This document shows positions 15,514 to 29,544 of a stretch of 64,000 nt of DNA, piece after piece. Source of the stretch: Mucor racemosus (taxonomy: Eukaryota > Mucoromycota > Mucoromycetes > Mucorales > Mucoraceae); NCBI GenBank assembly GCA_027405735.1, contig JAPEHQ010000011.1, forward strand, positions 558,001-622,000, given 5' to 3'. The notes beneath the pieces are model-generated. The model searched no databases. It was not told the DNA's origin and saw only the letters and a list, made by a program, of their open reading frames with translations. The translations under genes were made by a program, and so were the position numbers. Position 1 is the stretch's first letter. Each line of letters opens with the position of its first letter.

Positions 15514-15674
15514 AGTGGTTGTGTTTTTTCTCGGTTTTTAGTTGATATATTAACTAAATAATAAAAACAGAAACACACTTATTATATAAGCATTCGCTTG
15601 TCTTTTTTGTTTGAGTAATTTATTTTATTAATTGGGAAAGTTGTGATGGGGGAGGAAAGGTTCTTTTTATGTGT

Positions 15675-16582
15675 TTAGATATTTCTATGTTCATGTAAAA
15701 TGTCTTTTATTTGAGCCCAATTATCTACACGGTATAAAGAACTTGGTTTCTTGATATCTTGTTCAGTTTTATGTCCAAAATTTGCAAGTGAATCTAAAAG
15801 AGATTTATCTTTGCCAATGATTATTCCTAAATCTGCTTCAACTAATAATAAATTAATTACTATGATTTAAATATTATAAAGAAAGACTTACTTAGAGCTT
15901 CAATATCACCAAGTGAATCACCAATGTATATTGTTTTGAATTGCTGGCGGAACGTGTCGATAACAGTTTGTTTATCACCTGTAGTTAATATTTCTGGAAG
16001 AATGTTACCAGTACATTTACCAGATTCATCAAATTCTAAATCATTGCTAAAAATGTGATGTTTTGATAATCCAATTTCTTTCAAGAAGCCCAAGATCCAA
16101 TCTTTAGACCAGTTTAAAGATATAATACGAATTTGATCCTTGTATTCTTGCAAAACATCTACAACGCCTGGCTGAAGATACTCTGCTCTTAACGTGGCCG
16201 CTTGATTTGTCAAAGTTTGTCTAGTCATCCCTTCAAAAACTTTGTTCTTGCTCACGCGTATTTGTGAAGATCTTTCGATCGGTTCATAGCTATCTAACTG
16301 CTTTACAAATGCTTTGAAATCTCCTTTTGGTAAATCAGGTAGATGATTGCGATGCTCTCTATATTCTTCCAGATAGCTATCAACAAAATACGACCATGGT
16401 TTTGGATTTTGTGTGTAGGAAACGCCAAATTTTCCCAAAGGACCTATTGTATCCTGAAGAGTTATGGTTTGATCAAAGTCAATCAAGATAAGAGGCAATG
16501 CACTTGATGCATTTATATTGAATGGTGATTGTAAACTCTGCATAATTTTTGTAGAATACAATCGACGCACAACAAAAGACAT
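15675..16582 (-). CDS. HAD-superfamily phosphatase
   Basis: Two exons (16582-15892 and 15841-15675) give about 285 residues. Near the N-terminus LILIDFDQTITLQDT supplies the DxDxT nucleophile motif of haloacid dehalogenase-type phosphatases. RIISLNWSKDWILG is in the position of motif II. IYIGDSLGDIEAL carries the GDxxxD Mg2+-binding motif. The gene is similar in design to fungal phosphoserine-phosphatase-like and pyrimidine/thiamine-related HAD enzymes; the substrate is not predictable. The intron interrupts just after GDIEAL. An in-frame ATG at 16663 would add 27 residues, and one at 16543 would remove 13; I prefer 16582 because MSFVVRRLYSTK looks like a short mitochondrial-type leader, but this is uncertain. 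It converges with RPL36. Confidence 0.75.
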
Positions 16583-17751
16583 TGTATAGTAAAGATTATG
16601 GCTTGTACAAGTAATATAGACTCTATAAAACAAGAATCCCGCAAGCAGATTTCGCGCAACCAATAATAAATGGTGAAAAATGCAGTTTCTCCAACATGTA
16701 ACAATTTTTTTTTTTTACAAATGGAATTGCAGTTGTGAATGTTGACTAATATCATTTTTCGAGTACGTCTTGATTTGCAATTGGGAGTTTTATTTTATTT
16801 GATAAGCTGTGAGTATTTAATAAAGAAACATGTGCTTTTGATTTTTATTAGAAATCAAGTACAAAGCAAGGAAGATTATACAGTGATAAATGTTCGACTT
16901 GTAGTTTTAAATAGTTTGCTGATGCTCATGTACAATTGCAAATAATAACTATTTAATTTCATTGAAAATATATTTGAGTAAAATATGATTATGGACCATT
17001 GCTTTCATCGTATTTGTTGTTATACTATATACAGGATCAAATCATTGCGGGACAATAAATAGTTTGATCAATGTTTGGGGTCAAACTATTAATTCATACA
17101 TGTACCTCATGTTAATCTGAATTAATACAGCATATACAGCGATAAGCACATATCTTACAAAGAGTTTATGCGGGCTATAAATGTCTTGATTTGGATTACC
17201 AAATGTCTTTGAATATTGTTGAAAGAAGATAAAGAGAGTTCTACGTTGGTGTAACAATTTTGACGATTGTATATACATTTGATTTATATCAAAATATCAT
17301 CCTAGCAAAGGAAATCTATATGGGAAAAATGATTTTATTTCAAAAATATTGGTTTTTCAGTAACAAAAGATACATACTTTCTAACATAAAATAAATATAA
17401 AATTCCTAAATCAACATTCACATGAAAGAAAGTGCTTCGATGGTGATACGTTGTGCACCATTTGTACCATTTCACGTGGAAAAGAAACATTTATACAGTA
17501 CATTTAGATGAAAAAAAACAGGAAGGCATTTTTTTAATAAACCATCTGAAGGTAAACTTTGTTTCTTTCTCCTCTTCTTTTTATATATAAACATATGAAT
17601 AAAAAATATATATTATAATCATCATTAAATATCAACGTATAAATAGCAATTTCGACATCAATTTAAACCTTAAAAATCACAAAAAAATTCTTTAAAAAAA
17701 AATTACAAAAACAAAAATCAAACACTTTTAGTTCTTATATATAAATTATAA
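16583..17751. other. Divergent intergenic region
   Basis: The region is AT-rich DNA between the HAD phosphatase (-) and the MIT-domain gene (+), with no supported gene. A TTTCACGTGGAAAAG E-box-containing stretch is at 17471-17485. The last 170 bases before the downstream ATG are rich in TATA-like repeats and A-runs, plausible core promoter and leader. Confidence 0.5.
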
Positions 17752-18838
17752 ATGTCTATACTAGTTTCAAAAGTTCTATCTCAAGCAGATAGACTACCGA
17801 TCATCAACAACGCTACTTCCTGGTTACCTTCAACAATTTTTACTAGCAAAAAAGAGGAAGCAATGTTGACCAGCACTGAAAGAAGATTGTCCATTGAAAG
17901 TTTTACAAATGGAGAATTTTATAATCAAACTACTCCTCGTTACTCTATTGCTCCTCCTACTTACGATAATGTTGTCAAAGAAGACAATAAACGATTTGCC
18001 AACGCTCTTTCTACTATATGGAAACGTGCATCTTTTTCTTCTGTTTCTTCTTCTTTAGGTAGCACAAATAACGATATTAAAATGTCCTCTTCTCAGCAAC
18101 AAACTACCATTGATAAAAAACAATTGGAGCATGCTATTACTTTAATCAATGTAGCTACTGATATGAACAATTCTGGAAATCAACAAATGGCAATTGATCT
18201 TTATATGATGGGTTTAGACAAGTTAATGTCTGCATTGCCTTGTAAGTATAATTTTGTAGTAATGTAGAGCTAATCTGACACTTATATATTTTTTTTCCTT
18301 TAGTGGAGGATGCTGCAGTGAAATCTGCTCTAGAGAAAAAGCTTACAGAGATGAAAAATACTCATCAATTAAATCTTTCTTCTGGAGATGAGCTGCCAAA
18401 TGAGGAAAATGTGGAGCAAACTACCAATGCTGAGGGTGAACCAATTCGTTCTCAATTGTCCAATTTGGTCATCAATGCAGCTGTTTTGAGTGCTGTAGCC
18501 TTGAAAAAGAGCCCTATTCCCGGTATAAACAAAACATCTATTTTTATACATTTTCTAATGATTCTTTGAATTTAGATGCCTTTTCTACTGTAATGAACTA
18601 TGCTATCGATGGCATGCAAGTTATGGATGATAAGCATCAACTTCGTCAACGTACCTGGAATTTAGCAGCAAACAGCATTGCAAAAGCTGTTGAAATTGAC
18701 CGTCAATATGAAATCCATCAGATGGTAACAGGTGCCTTTTACACTGGTTTTTCTGCTTTTGTTAAAGCAGGTTTGGCTTACGCTGAAACTCCAGGACATA
18801 ACGAAGGTGCTGGTAAAGCTCCTTCTCAAGCTGTTTAA
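17752..18838 (+). CDS. MIT-domain protein
   Basis: Three exons (17752-18241, 18304-18522, 18576-18838) encode 323 residues. Residues about 120-165 (KKQLEHAITLINVATDMNNS followed by GNQQMAIDLYMMGLDKLMSA) match the three-helix MIT (microtubule interacting and trafficking) fold, which binds ESCRT-III tails in proteins such as Vps4 and spastin. No AAA ATPase domain follows. The N-terminal third is Ser/Thr-rich and probably disordered, with a PPTYDNV motif. The C-terminal half is a helical region including an Ala/Val-rich stretch (LSNLVINAAVLSAVALKK) and a Gly/Ala-rich segment near VTGAFYTGFSAFVKAGLAYA. A role in endosomal or membrane trafficking is inference from the MIT domain alone. Confidence 0.7.
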
Positions 18839-20055
18839 GATCTTTTTTTTGAAGAAAGACTATAAAATCTATAAAATACACTGTTTAGAATATCCTTCTC
18901 GCACGATATTCTAAATATTATTTGTCATACTAAATATTTATGCGGAAATACTATGCATTTGTCTTATTTACTACTCCTAAAACCATGATCCAATGCTGCA
19001 GTTTTTTCTGAATAAAGGCATAAAAAATTATAACTTTTGTAAATATATACAGTTCAAGCACACTTTTACAGATGGTTCGCATATAATCATCTGTGGAGAC
19101 ATATGTAATTGCACAATGGATTGATTCAAACATCGTGTCCCTAAAAATCAACCCGTTCACAATTAAATCGCAGATCAAAAGATGGTAAGTATACTTATTT
19201 TAAAGTTTTTTTTACAAATGTTATATCACTGCTATATGTCTAATAAAAACTTAATTGATTATATATAACTGTCAAGTATACTTTAGTATTTTTTTTCTTG
19301 AGATTTATCGCTCAATCGATATATATTATCCAAATCAGAACACATTCAATAAGCGGCATTTCAACATTACAATTACACAGTTTTTCATTGTGATCTTTCC
19401 AGCAGGACGTTATAATTGTTGTACTAATCTAATTTAACGCTAAAATTATACATTGGTTCTGATATCAATATTCGAGCAAATTTCATCGAAAAATATAACT
19501 TTGAAAGCGATTTATAAGTATTACTTCAATTGAAGTAATAGACCAAATCACCAATTGTCTTGAGATATAATACTCGTATTCTTCAATTGCATTAGCAAAG
19601 CTCTAGAAAAACCATCTGTAAAGACTAGAGTCATACAAGGTAATGTATTACTCTGTTTAGAAGGGATTTTGTTACTAAAAAACTTGCCATTTTAAGGTCG
19701 AAGGAAAGATAGAATTCCCGGTTACAAGTTTGCCAATGAGTCACTTCTAAATTTGATTTACTAGTGCGGTTTAGAATAAAATCTCTTATTTTTGAACAAT
19801 CGCATAATCCTTTTAAATTTGATAAATTGATACAGCAAAGTCTCTAGACAGTGATTATTAGCTTCATTATTCGTTTGCTCAAAGCTTTTACATCATGATG
19901 AATAGAGCAAACCAAGAGACCTTGGGAATTCAACCCTTAGTAAAAGAAGTCACTGCAGAAACCTTAAAAAAAGTTTTTCTTTCATAAAAAAAAGAGAAAA
20001 ATCAATGTTGAAAAGAGCCTTTGTTTCTTTTTTAACTTTGAATAACAAATTAAAA
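18839..20055. other. Intergenic region upstream of SPE3
   Basis: No gene could be supported on either strand. The sequence is AT-rich with short, unremarkable open frames. Confidence 0.5.
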
Positions 20056-21136
<1,081 letters not shown>

Positions 21137-22450
21137 AAAACAAACCAAAAAAAAATTTTTACTAAATAAATTCAAACATCTCCTTAATTTGTATATCTGT
21201 ATATACCGCATATTATAAATTCATGATACCCTTTCTTTTTTTGATTACGTTTATTGTTTTGGTGTGAAAATATGCATGAATTATATATAGTATATATGAA
21301 ACATTTTTTTAAAAAAATCGTTGAATGCATTTCTAGACAAATTAAAGCAATACATTTATTTTTGATTCGAGAAAAGGAATTGACTAATATAGAAACTTGG
21401 TTAAATTCATTAACTATAGCCAGTTATTTTAAAAGACCGCGAGGTTTGAATTCGAAAATGGTTTTTTGGTCCAAAAAAATGGATCAAAATAATAAAATAC
21501 CACATTACGAAAGAAAATGTATAGCAACCCGACTTGGCTGTAATAATTAATTATGTAAATAGTTTAACTCTACATCCAACTGTATAAATTTTAGAGAAAA
21601 TTTTCTCACAAAATTAACCGCAAATTCGAAATAAAATTTTAGCGGTTTTTTGTCGATAACTCTTGCATTTTTAAATATTTATTAAATACAACTTGTTTAA
21701 ATTATAGCCCATAACATTATCTATGTATTAAAGTATTTCTGGCAATTGTAGCTGCTTTTTTCATGGAGAAAATAAAGATTTTATGAGATTTTTTTGTAAT
21801 TCGAAAAAAATCCTTGACTGAATACCAATGGAAATTTGGGACGATCAAATCTATCTTTTTTACAAACATTTTTGGATTTTCTCTATCAGAAATCAATATT
21901 TTTTGAATCTGAAAAATGTGATAGATAGGTGTCAATGAGCACTATTTTATGCATGTGAGTATCATACTATATACATATAATATTGTTCTGGAATAAATCC
22001 TGAAACATCGAAAAAAAAAATATAAAAAAAAATGCTTTTTGATACATTAGTATGTTTTAAAGCGCTATAAAAAAAGCAAGTTTCATTATTAAAGTAGTGC
22101 CGTATCTTGCTTTTTGATTGTGATATTTCATGTTGAACACTTGAATTTTAAGCGGTAAAAAACTAAACTCAGATATTTAGAGGATTTATTCTGGCCCATC
22201 AGGCATACAAAACAAATACAGTATTTACAGTATCAATTTATGCCATCTTGAAAACAAAAGAGTGTTTTTTGTTTTTTTTTTTGCTTACAGAAAACTGGAT
22301 GAAAAAATAGATTTTTATAATATGAGATGTTATAGCGAGTAAGATAGAAATATTCAATTCAAGCACCGTGAGAGATAAAATGAAAAAAGTTGGTAGGGGG
22401 TGCTGCACACTGCTTATTATTTTCTTTTTTTATTTTCTACATCTTACAAT
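21137..22450. repeat. Spacer with a diverged copy of repeat D
   Basis: About 21560-22190 resembles repeat D in layout. AAATATTGATTTCTGATAGAGAAAATCC (here on the minus strand near 21885-21910, shortened in the text to its core AAATATTGATTT) parallels position 10-21. The segment AAGCAAGTTTCATTATTAAA at 22074-22093 parallels ACAAGTAAGTTTTATTATTA at 40369-40388. An open frame at 21254-21550 (+, 98 codons) has no recognised similarity and is not called. Divergence is high, so boundaries are approximate. Confidence 0.45.
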
Positions 22451-22717
22451 ATGTTATTCAACAAGATAGCTGCTGCTGCGACAGTGAGTAGACGTGGATA
22501 CGCTACTGCATCTTCGAAAAATCCCGGATTTTATTATCAATATGGCACACCTCTTGTGAAATGTATTGTCATAGCTTCAGCAACTACTATGGGATTTCAA
22601 CTTTTATGGCAACACTTGGAATATCAAGAATATCGCGATGAAGCTGATGCCTATGTAACTAAATTAGAAGATCGACTTAAATCGCTGGAAGAGCAACAAC
22701 AACAAGAAAAATTGTAA
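22451..22717 (+). CDS. Small predicted mitochondrial membrane protein
   Basis: This is a single-exon frame of 88 residues. The N-terminus MLFNKIAAAATVSRRGYATA is basic with an RGYA-type processing site, as in mitochondrial presequences. One hydrophobic segment (VKCIVIASATTMGFQLLW) follows, then an acidic coiled-coil-like tail (DAYVTKLEDRLKSLEEQQQQ). The size and plan fit small inner-membrane or respiratory-chain accessory proteins, but no family was recognised. The in-frame ATG at 22400 lies in a sequence without coding character and is not preferred. Coding status rests on composition and plan only. Confidence 0.45.
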   Translation: MLFNKIAAAATVSRRGYATASSKNPGFYYQYGTPLVKCIVIASATTMGFQLLWQHLEYQEYRDEADAYVTKLEDRLKSLEEQQQQEKL

Positions 22718-22812
22718 ATAAAAAATAAAAACTAAGCAATACAATTTGTATATATAAAACTTTTTTGTTCAATAATTTTTATTTTCAATTAAAAAATCTA
22801 TTAAAAACAAAT

Positions 22813-23365
22813 TTAAGCCTTGTTGGCACGAACACCCTTAGCTTCACGCTTGGCATGGACCTTGCGAGGCTTTTGAGTAGAAAGGATAGCAGAGGCACGA
22901 GCGACAGCGACCTATATGAAAAAAAAAAAATTCGCATTTAGCATTTTTCTCTCCCCTTTTTTTTATACAACATTTAAAAAACTTACGGCACGGAGATCAG
23001 GTCTGTATTGGCTACGAGCAATCAAGTTAGCAACAGACTTGGAAGTTTGACGACGAGTCTTGGCAATGACAACAGAGTTGATGGACTTGGCAGGAGAGTT
23101 TTGCTTGTTGGCCTTGCGAGTAGTGACACGAACACCACGAGCAGCAGGAAGGATGGAAACAGTCTATTATACAATATTTGGTTTATTTCAATTCTACAAT
23201 ATATAAAAAAAACAGCTTATTTACCTTGTAGTTGGCAAGACCAGAGTACTTGAAAGAGTTAACATTCTTCAAGTTAGCGGGTTCAGAAGAGAACTGAACA
23301 TTTTGACGCTTAACAAGGAAAGAGTTGTTGTTCTTGATAATAGCCCAGACCAAATCGGCACTCAT
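22813..23365 (-). CDS. RPL28: Large-subunit ribosomal protein eL28
   Basis: Three exons (23365-23225, 23163-22987, 22911-22813) encode 138 residues. [20 protein letters not shown] followed by [20 protein letters not shown] matches the eL28 family (human [20 protein letters not shown]). The C-terminus is basic ([20 protein letters not shown]). It is a structural protein of the 60S subunit; S. cerevisiae has no eL28 orthologue, so its presence fits a non-Saccharomycotina fungus. Introns are short, one containing an A-run. Codons are biased as in RPL36. Note that the name RPL28 means uL15 in S. cerevisiae; here it denotes eL28. Confidence 0.94.
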
Positions 23366-24321
23366 TGTTCTATTTAGATGATATATATTTTCATCAATAC
23401 TGATTTTTCATAAACGATGATGAACAAGCCACTACTTACGATATACTAGGGAAAAGAGAAGGAAACCTCACTTGGAAATTGTATTGCCCTCTATTTTTTC
23501 TTGCGAGAATTTAGAAAAAATTTGATTACAATGGTAGTCTCATTGGCTAAATAGCTTATAGTGGCTTAGAGTTGTTATTGAAAGAGAAAATGCTTTTGAA
23601 GGGATAAATTTTTTTTTTTTTTGACAGGCGAATGTGTGTACAAAGTACATTGGAAACCTTGATCCGGATATAATTTACTCGAGAGCATTGAAAGCCTGCT
23701 TTTTTTTTATATATAATAATAAATAGATTCATTAAATGGGCAATTTACATGTAGAACACTGACATCTGCCAGATGTTCTTCAGGACATTTGCTCCGCTGA
23801 TCAACTACTACGAGCGTAAAATGAAGCTTGATACTAGGAGCATAGGATCAGATTGCGCTACAGTAAACTAAAAGATAAACATCAACTAGCTATCACAGCA
23901 TAAGTATTGTAGTTTACATGCGATTCATTGAGAATATTCGTAATAGTTCATGAGATTAATGTCAAAATCTATGCATTAAAAGAACCATCGTTGAGCGTAA
24001 TTCAAAGGCTTAAAGGATTTTTACAAGAGTTTATCATTAAATATATTGCAATAAAAACTATTTGAAATTAAAATAGACCTTTTCTTTTATTGATGCTAGT
24101 AATTTTTCATGTTTGCATTTCGCATTTCACCTCGATTAAAAAGCATTCAAACAATGCACATTTTTCACATAGGATCGAAAATCCCTGGGTTATAAAGTGA
24201 CTTGATGGTTATCATATATTCGACCAGCGGTATACCCTGCCAAAAGATGTTGGATTTGAACAATTTGGACCTGCCCCCTTATATATATTTCTCCAGACTT
24301 TTTTCATTAGAAATCTTCAAC
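23366..24321. other. Divergent intergenic region
   Basis: The region separates divergent RPL28 (-) and the RRM gene (+). No gene was found. Pyrimidine-rich tracts near 23480-23510 and a T-run at 23610-23622 (+ strand) may belong to the RPL28 leader and promoter. Confidence 0.5.
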
Positions 24322-25341
24322 ATGGCCTCCACAGTACGTCAACTTGTTGCTCATGTAGCACGCCAAAGAGCAATGCCAACATTAGCCATCAACACATGTC
24401 AACGTTCTTCATTTCATAGCACACAACAAATCCTTCGTGATGGTCCAGATGAATATAATCATACAAAGAAGAAGAATTTTGCTGAAAATATGAGCAAACA
24501 ATTCATCGGTCATGTCAAAAAACAACGTACTCAAACTAAAGCATTTGCTGAACCTTCTCGTTTTGTTGTCATTGATTCTTTACCACCTACAGCTACTACT
24601 GAAGATGTTTATAAATTAGCAAGGGAAGCTTTCCCTGATGGAGACAAGCAAATCATGGAGAGTGAGTTTTTATTATTATTATTATTATTACATTCGAGCA
24701 TAAAGACTAATAGATATATCTATAGCTGTATTTTGCCGTAATGCTGAATTCAACTTTATTGGTCGTTGTATTGTTAGTTTGAATAGTGCTGAGGATGCTC
24801 GTCGTTTAATTGAATATGGCCATAGAAGAGTATTAGGTGGTAACACTCTCAAGGTTAATTATGTAAGTTTTTGTATGTGTTCAAGATGGAGAGGATTTAG
24901 GCTTAAAGTGTTGTATATATAGACTGGAAATGATAAATCTGATGCTAATTCAGTGATGAACAATTATCGTCGTTCTGAATTAACCTCAATGACTGATTCC
25001 ACAAGTGCATCTGGTCGTTCTGTTGTTGTTACAGGTCTTCCTCCTAGAACACAACCTGAACATTTATTAGGATATTTGCGTTCCAGAAATTTCTTCCCTG
25101 TAGAGGGAGCCCCTGATAATGTTTTACGTTTAAAGACGTAAGTATTTTTGTGCGTTTCATTTTGTGTAGTATATTAAATGCATTATTTTATAGTAAGGAT
25201 CAATCAACAGTTGCTAAATTTTTGGTTAAATTTGATTCAGAAAGTGAAGCATGGCGTTGTGTTCGTACTTTCCACAACACTGACTTTTTATTAAAGCATA
25301 GACAAGAAAATTATAGACTTCAATTAAATGTAGCTTATTAA
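24322..25341 (+). CDS. RRM-domain protein, probably mitochondrial
   Basis: Four exons (24322-24661, 24726-24862, 24923-25137, 25194-25341) give 279 residues. The N-terminus (MASTVRQLVAHVARQRAM, then CQRSSFHSTQQIL) is basic and Ser-rich like a mitochondrial presequence. Residues about 80-160 form a first RNA recognition motif (SRFVVIDSLPPTATTEDVYK and IGRCIVSLNSAEDARRLI). A second one follows from about 185 (GRSVVVTGLPPRTQPEHLLG and KFLVKFDSESEAWRCVRTFH). Aromatic residues of the usual RNP1/RNP2 positions are only partly kept. A role in mitochondrial RNA metabolism is inference. An in-frame ATG at 24202 precedes unrelated sequence. The stop codon lies 36 bp from the PAN3 stop codon on the other strand. 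Confidence 0.7.
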
Positions 25342-25377
25342 TTGATTAGAATAATAAAAAAAAAATGTATTATATAT

Positions 25378-27936
25378 TTATTTTCGTTTTGTTGTTATTG
25401 CTGTTGTCGTTGAAGTGTGTTGTGCTGTTTTTGTATAAATATCATTAAAAGCAGATGTTATACATGATTTCAACTCTTTGTAAGTGACAATAATGGATGT
25501 TTGATTATCTCTTGAAGTAAGTAATACGTTTTCATCAGCACCTACATCCAACTATAACTGCATATTTAGTACTTCAAATATATATATATATCTGTAAAAT
25601 ATGCATAAAATACCTTGTTTAAACATGAAATAACATGCCCCATATCTACAACGGGTACTCCCATTTCATTTACTTGATGAAAGATATAATCTCGAAATAA
25701 TTTAATCATGTATCTATCTCCTGTTTCCATCCATCTTGGGTCTTTTTCAAATTCTGGTCTTTCATTTATAAAATTAAGCTTTGATAGTAGCTTAACTAGT
25801 CGACTATTTTCCAATTCACTTCCGAAATTTGTTTCCAATGCATCAGTATAACTAGTTTAAAAAAAGGAATAAATGTCAAATGTCAATTCAAGACAACAAC
25901 AACAACAACAACAACCTACTATTGACTACTATTCAATTCATGCAATAATCTTGGACCGATCAAAGTAAATACTTCATCAATTGATTTTGACATGGAAGGC
26001 TTCCCCAGCAAGTAGTAAGCTACATTTTTCAAATCTGGTGAATAGAATCTTGACATGTACTCAAATGATTGCATTGACGTAGCAGGAGCCGGTGAATTAC
26101 AAGCAAGACTAATGATTAATTTACCAAAACTTAATAAATCTTCTTGTTGATGAAGCGCTCGCTTTTGTTCTGTTGTATTATCAAATTGAAGCACATCGAC
26201 TAGACCTGCACAACTAATACGAAGTCTGTTTTTACTTGTCATAATGATTTTTGTTGGTTCTATCGTCCTTGCTGATAAGCCTGCACTATGTATAGTTTTT
26301 AAAGCCGAAGCAATCTGCGTTATAAAGCTCCATAATGTGGTTTCAGGAACAGGCATGCCGTTTATACCAGCTGCTTGGAATCGAGCATGTAATAACGCTT
26401 GTGCTTGCGGTGAAAAATATGCTTCAAACAATGTTATACTACAAGGATGATAATCATAAACAAAAACAAGTGCTACATGAGATTATATTAGATATGCTTA
26501 GATTAGTAAACGCTCCAACTAATACTTACAAGAATCACCAAATGCTCTTGTAGTAAAAGCTTCTCGTATCGAAACTATATTGGCATGCTTTATTTTCCGC
26601 CATTGCTTGACTATACTCATAGCTTGTTCATTCACCAGTCGAAAACCTATGCAAAATCTTTAGTACTTTTGTGTTGCCGAATAACAAATGAACTTGCCTT
26701 CAATGCGAACCATTGTATAATATTTTCCATTACTACGACAAACAACTTTATAAACCCAAGAGGAATGACCCAGTATTTTACCTGGACTATCCTCAATTCG
26801 ATATAGAGAATGATAGACATGAACTTCCACTGGTAATCCTGTATCTTTTGCTATCTCTTGAATCAGTTTTAACTTTGTTTAATAAAATTTCTTGTTTATA
26901 CCTGATGCTGCAGAAATCGTAGAATCATTTCGTTTTAGCAATTGTTCTTTCAAATTATCAGGTATATAAAATGATTGAACAAGTCTTTGATGATTTAATA
27001 AATTAGCTACATGAGGTAAGGTTGGAGCATATTGATGATATTGAGGTTGCTATGGAATTGTTATGATACAGGATGATTTGTAATAAAGAAAATACTTACA
27101 GTTGGCTGTGGATACTGATGGTTATTCATATAAAAATATGGATCTTGGGGCAACATTTGAGATGATTGAGGATACATGTATTGTCCATTTACAAACGGGG
27201 AAAATATATGTGGCGATTGCTGTGGAGGTGATGAAATAGGTAGTCTTTGTGTGCTATCAGTGCTATACATGTCTGTGATTCTATAGTCAAGTTAGTATAT
27301 TCATCGCATTCAGTAGTATATATGTTTACATTGGTCTTGGTGATATTTTCTCTACGTTCAGTAATAGTAAATTAGTCAATAATCTCAATTATTCATAATA
27401 TCAATTAAAAGCCATACCTTGAATTGAATTAGTTTTTGGTACGAATACTGGTGCATGAATACTATCTGCAGAAACTGAAGTATTTCGAGAACTATACGAC
27501 GAATTAATACACTTTTTTTAAATTGATAGACCTATTTACTTTTCTGGACTTGAGGGAAGATTTTGTTGTTGTGGCAACACAATTGCTTTTTCCTGATTAA
27601 ATATTGGGTTGATTATTTGATTACAATAAGATTATTATCTTTTTACATACAGTTTCATGATTAAATTCGCATCCTTTATCTTGAAATTTGCAAAATCCGT
27701 GAATAATCACATTTCTGCATGTTCGTTTTGATGATGATGAAGAAGAGCTCGCTGTAAAACAATATCCTTAGCAACTAAATTCATGAAAATTATCAATTGG
27801 TCTTTCATATTTTTTACCTACTTTTAGGTGCTGGTTTTTGTATTTCTTCCTTTATTAAATTGTTATCCAAAGGCGCCTTTATGGGAATAACTAAAGAAGC
27901 TTGTGTTGATGGAATAAATAATTGATATGGATTCAT
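25378..27936 (-). CDS. PAN3: PAN3, subunit of the PAN2-PAN3 poly(A) nuclease
   Basis: Twelve exons give 642 residues: 27936-27822, 27751-27651, 27592-27540, 27491-27418, 27351-27330, 27280-27100, 27049-26902, 26850-26698, 26646-26530, 26472-25920, 25851-25614 and 25551-25378. A CCCH zinc finger ([21 protein letters not shown], one residue longer than needed; Cys/His spaced as in PAN3) is near residue 50. A Pro/Gln/Ser-rich linker with PAM2-like character follows, then a pseudokinase domain ([46 protein letters not shown]) and the C-terminal knob ([20 protein letters not shown]). PAN3 recruits the PAN2 deadenylase to poly(A)-binding protein. Exon 5 is only 22 nt. The intron at 26697-26647 starts with GC instead of GT. 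Confidence 0.93.
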
Positions 27937-29544
27937 TTTATCTTTGTTTTTATTATAAAGGTAGGAAAAAAAAAGAATATGTATTAATAATATAAGGAGG
28001 TAAGCTGTAGTTTAGGTAACAACAGAAGGAAGTTGGTTGTGTGGGTGTGCGATTAAGACTCAATCCGCACCTGAAAAGATGTGTGAATTTGAAGGTACAC
28101 AAAATCCAATTCTGTCAAATCTATTCATTCTGTAAAGTAAAGATTTTCAAATATGTAAAGGAAAACTGTAAATGCTACATAAATCTGAACGCCCAAAACA
28201 AAAGACTTGAGAGAATCTGGGCTATCTGCATTGAATAAAGCAATCGCCAACATGTACATGTTAGCATCATAAAGCAAGCATAAGAAGCCCAATTCGATCA
28301 CTAGATAACCGGGTATTACATACATTTAAGAGATTGTATATGGAATAAAGAAAATATAATATAGTAGCTTGAACAATTGAAGATATATACTATTATATCC
28401 TTCTGTTATAAAAAAAACCTGTTGTAATCTTGTATCTTTTGACACTTGATTTCAGCCAGAGAAAAGTTTTATTCCACATCAATCCCACAAGAAAATAGAA
28501 AAATTCATATAGCATTTCAAATGAACACAATTTATAAAATTTACTTCCAAATTAATCGAAAATCGTAAAAAACTTACTACATCTAGTGGCCCTGAATTAG
28601 ATGCATAGTATTAATATTGAAAGAGTCTACTCAATTCTTGGTTTGAGGTGAAATCAACTATTAAATATGCTTATTTCACTCAAAATTCATATAAATCATC
28701 ACCTAAATGGCATTTTTCAAAGTTTCTAGGATATCTCTGATGCTCAGATACCTACCAAACGATTGCTCTCGTCAAGGAGATATATCCTGTACCAATAGCT
28801 CAATTTTTTTTGGATGGATTTTCTCAACCGAAATTCAGCCTTATGAAGGTAAGGGAAAAACCTCAATTTTGACAAATATAGATTTTTAACCCAAAAAATG
28901 AAACAATCTACTAAGGTAACAGTCGACATAAATTGCTCAGAATTAATCATTCTTTCATGCTAAAATTACATATCAAAGTTTTCATTATCATTTTTCTGAC
29001 TTTTTTGATTAATATTAAAATCTTGGCTTTTGGGAAATTTAGAAAACTTTTCTGAGAAAAAATTGAAAATAAAAAATACTATCAAATACAGCTCTTATAT
29101 ATAATATAACTTTAATTATAAAACTGCTTTTATTAAATTATAAAAAGTAAGCGAAAAAATCCTTTAAAATTGCGAAAATCTTCAAAAATCTGGCTCCGTG
29201 GCCATAACTGGGGTTTGATCCGACTAGATTTTTTTTTTTTCAGGAGGGCGAAGCCTTCCTGAAAAAGAAAAAATTCGGTAAAATGTGCATTAATTAATGA
29301 AAATATGTCATTTCGATTAAAAAATACTAAACACATTAAATCCTAGCTTAAATGTATCTATATTTCCAAGTTATTGTATATATATACATTAGATTAAGAT
29401 CAAATTTGTGTAAATTGAAGAATGAAAAAAAGCAGGTTTATGAGACATTGGATTGTTTTATTGAATCTGTAGTCGATAATTTCAGTTTAATGACTTGAGT
29501 TAGTGGTGATAATGAGTAATAACTTGGATAAAAAATTTATAAAT
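27937..29544. other. Intergenic region
   Basis: The region is AT-rich spacer between PAN3 (start) and the stop of the exonuclease-fusion gene. No coding region is supported. A short inverted repeat TTTCAGGAAGGC-like pair lies around 29238-29265 (CAGGAGGGCGAAGCCTTCCTG). A near-match to a tRNA T-arm at 29210-29219 was rejected. Confidence 0.5.

Noticed and set aside
29185..29232. Possible tRNA gene (GGGGTTTGATCCGAC followed by a T-run)
   Set aside because: The T-arm-like box is one base short, no matching A box or acceptor stem is found at the right distance, and no cloverleaf can be drawn.
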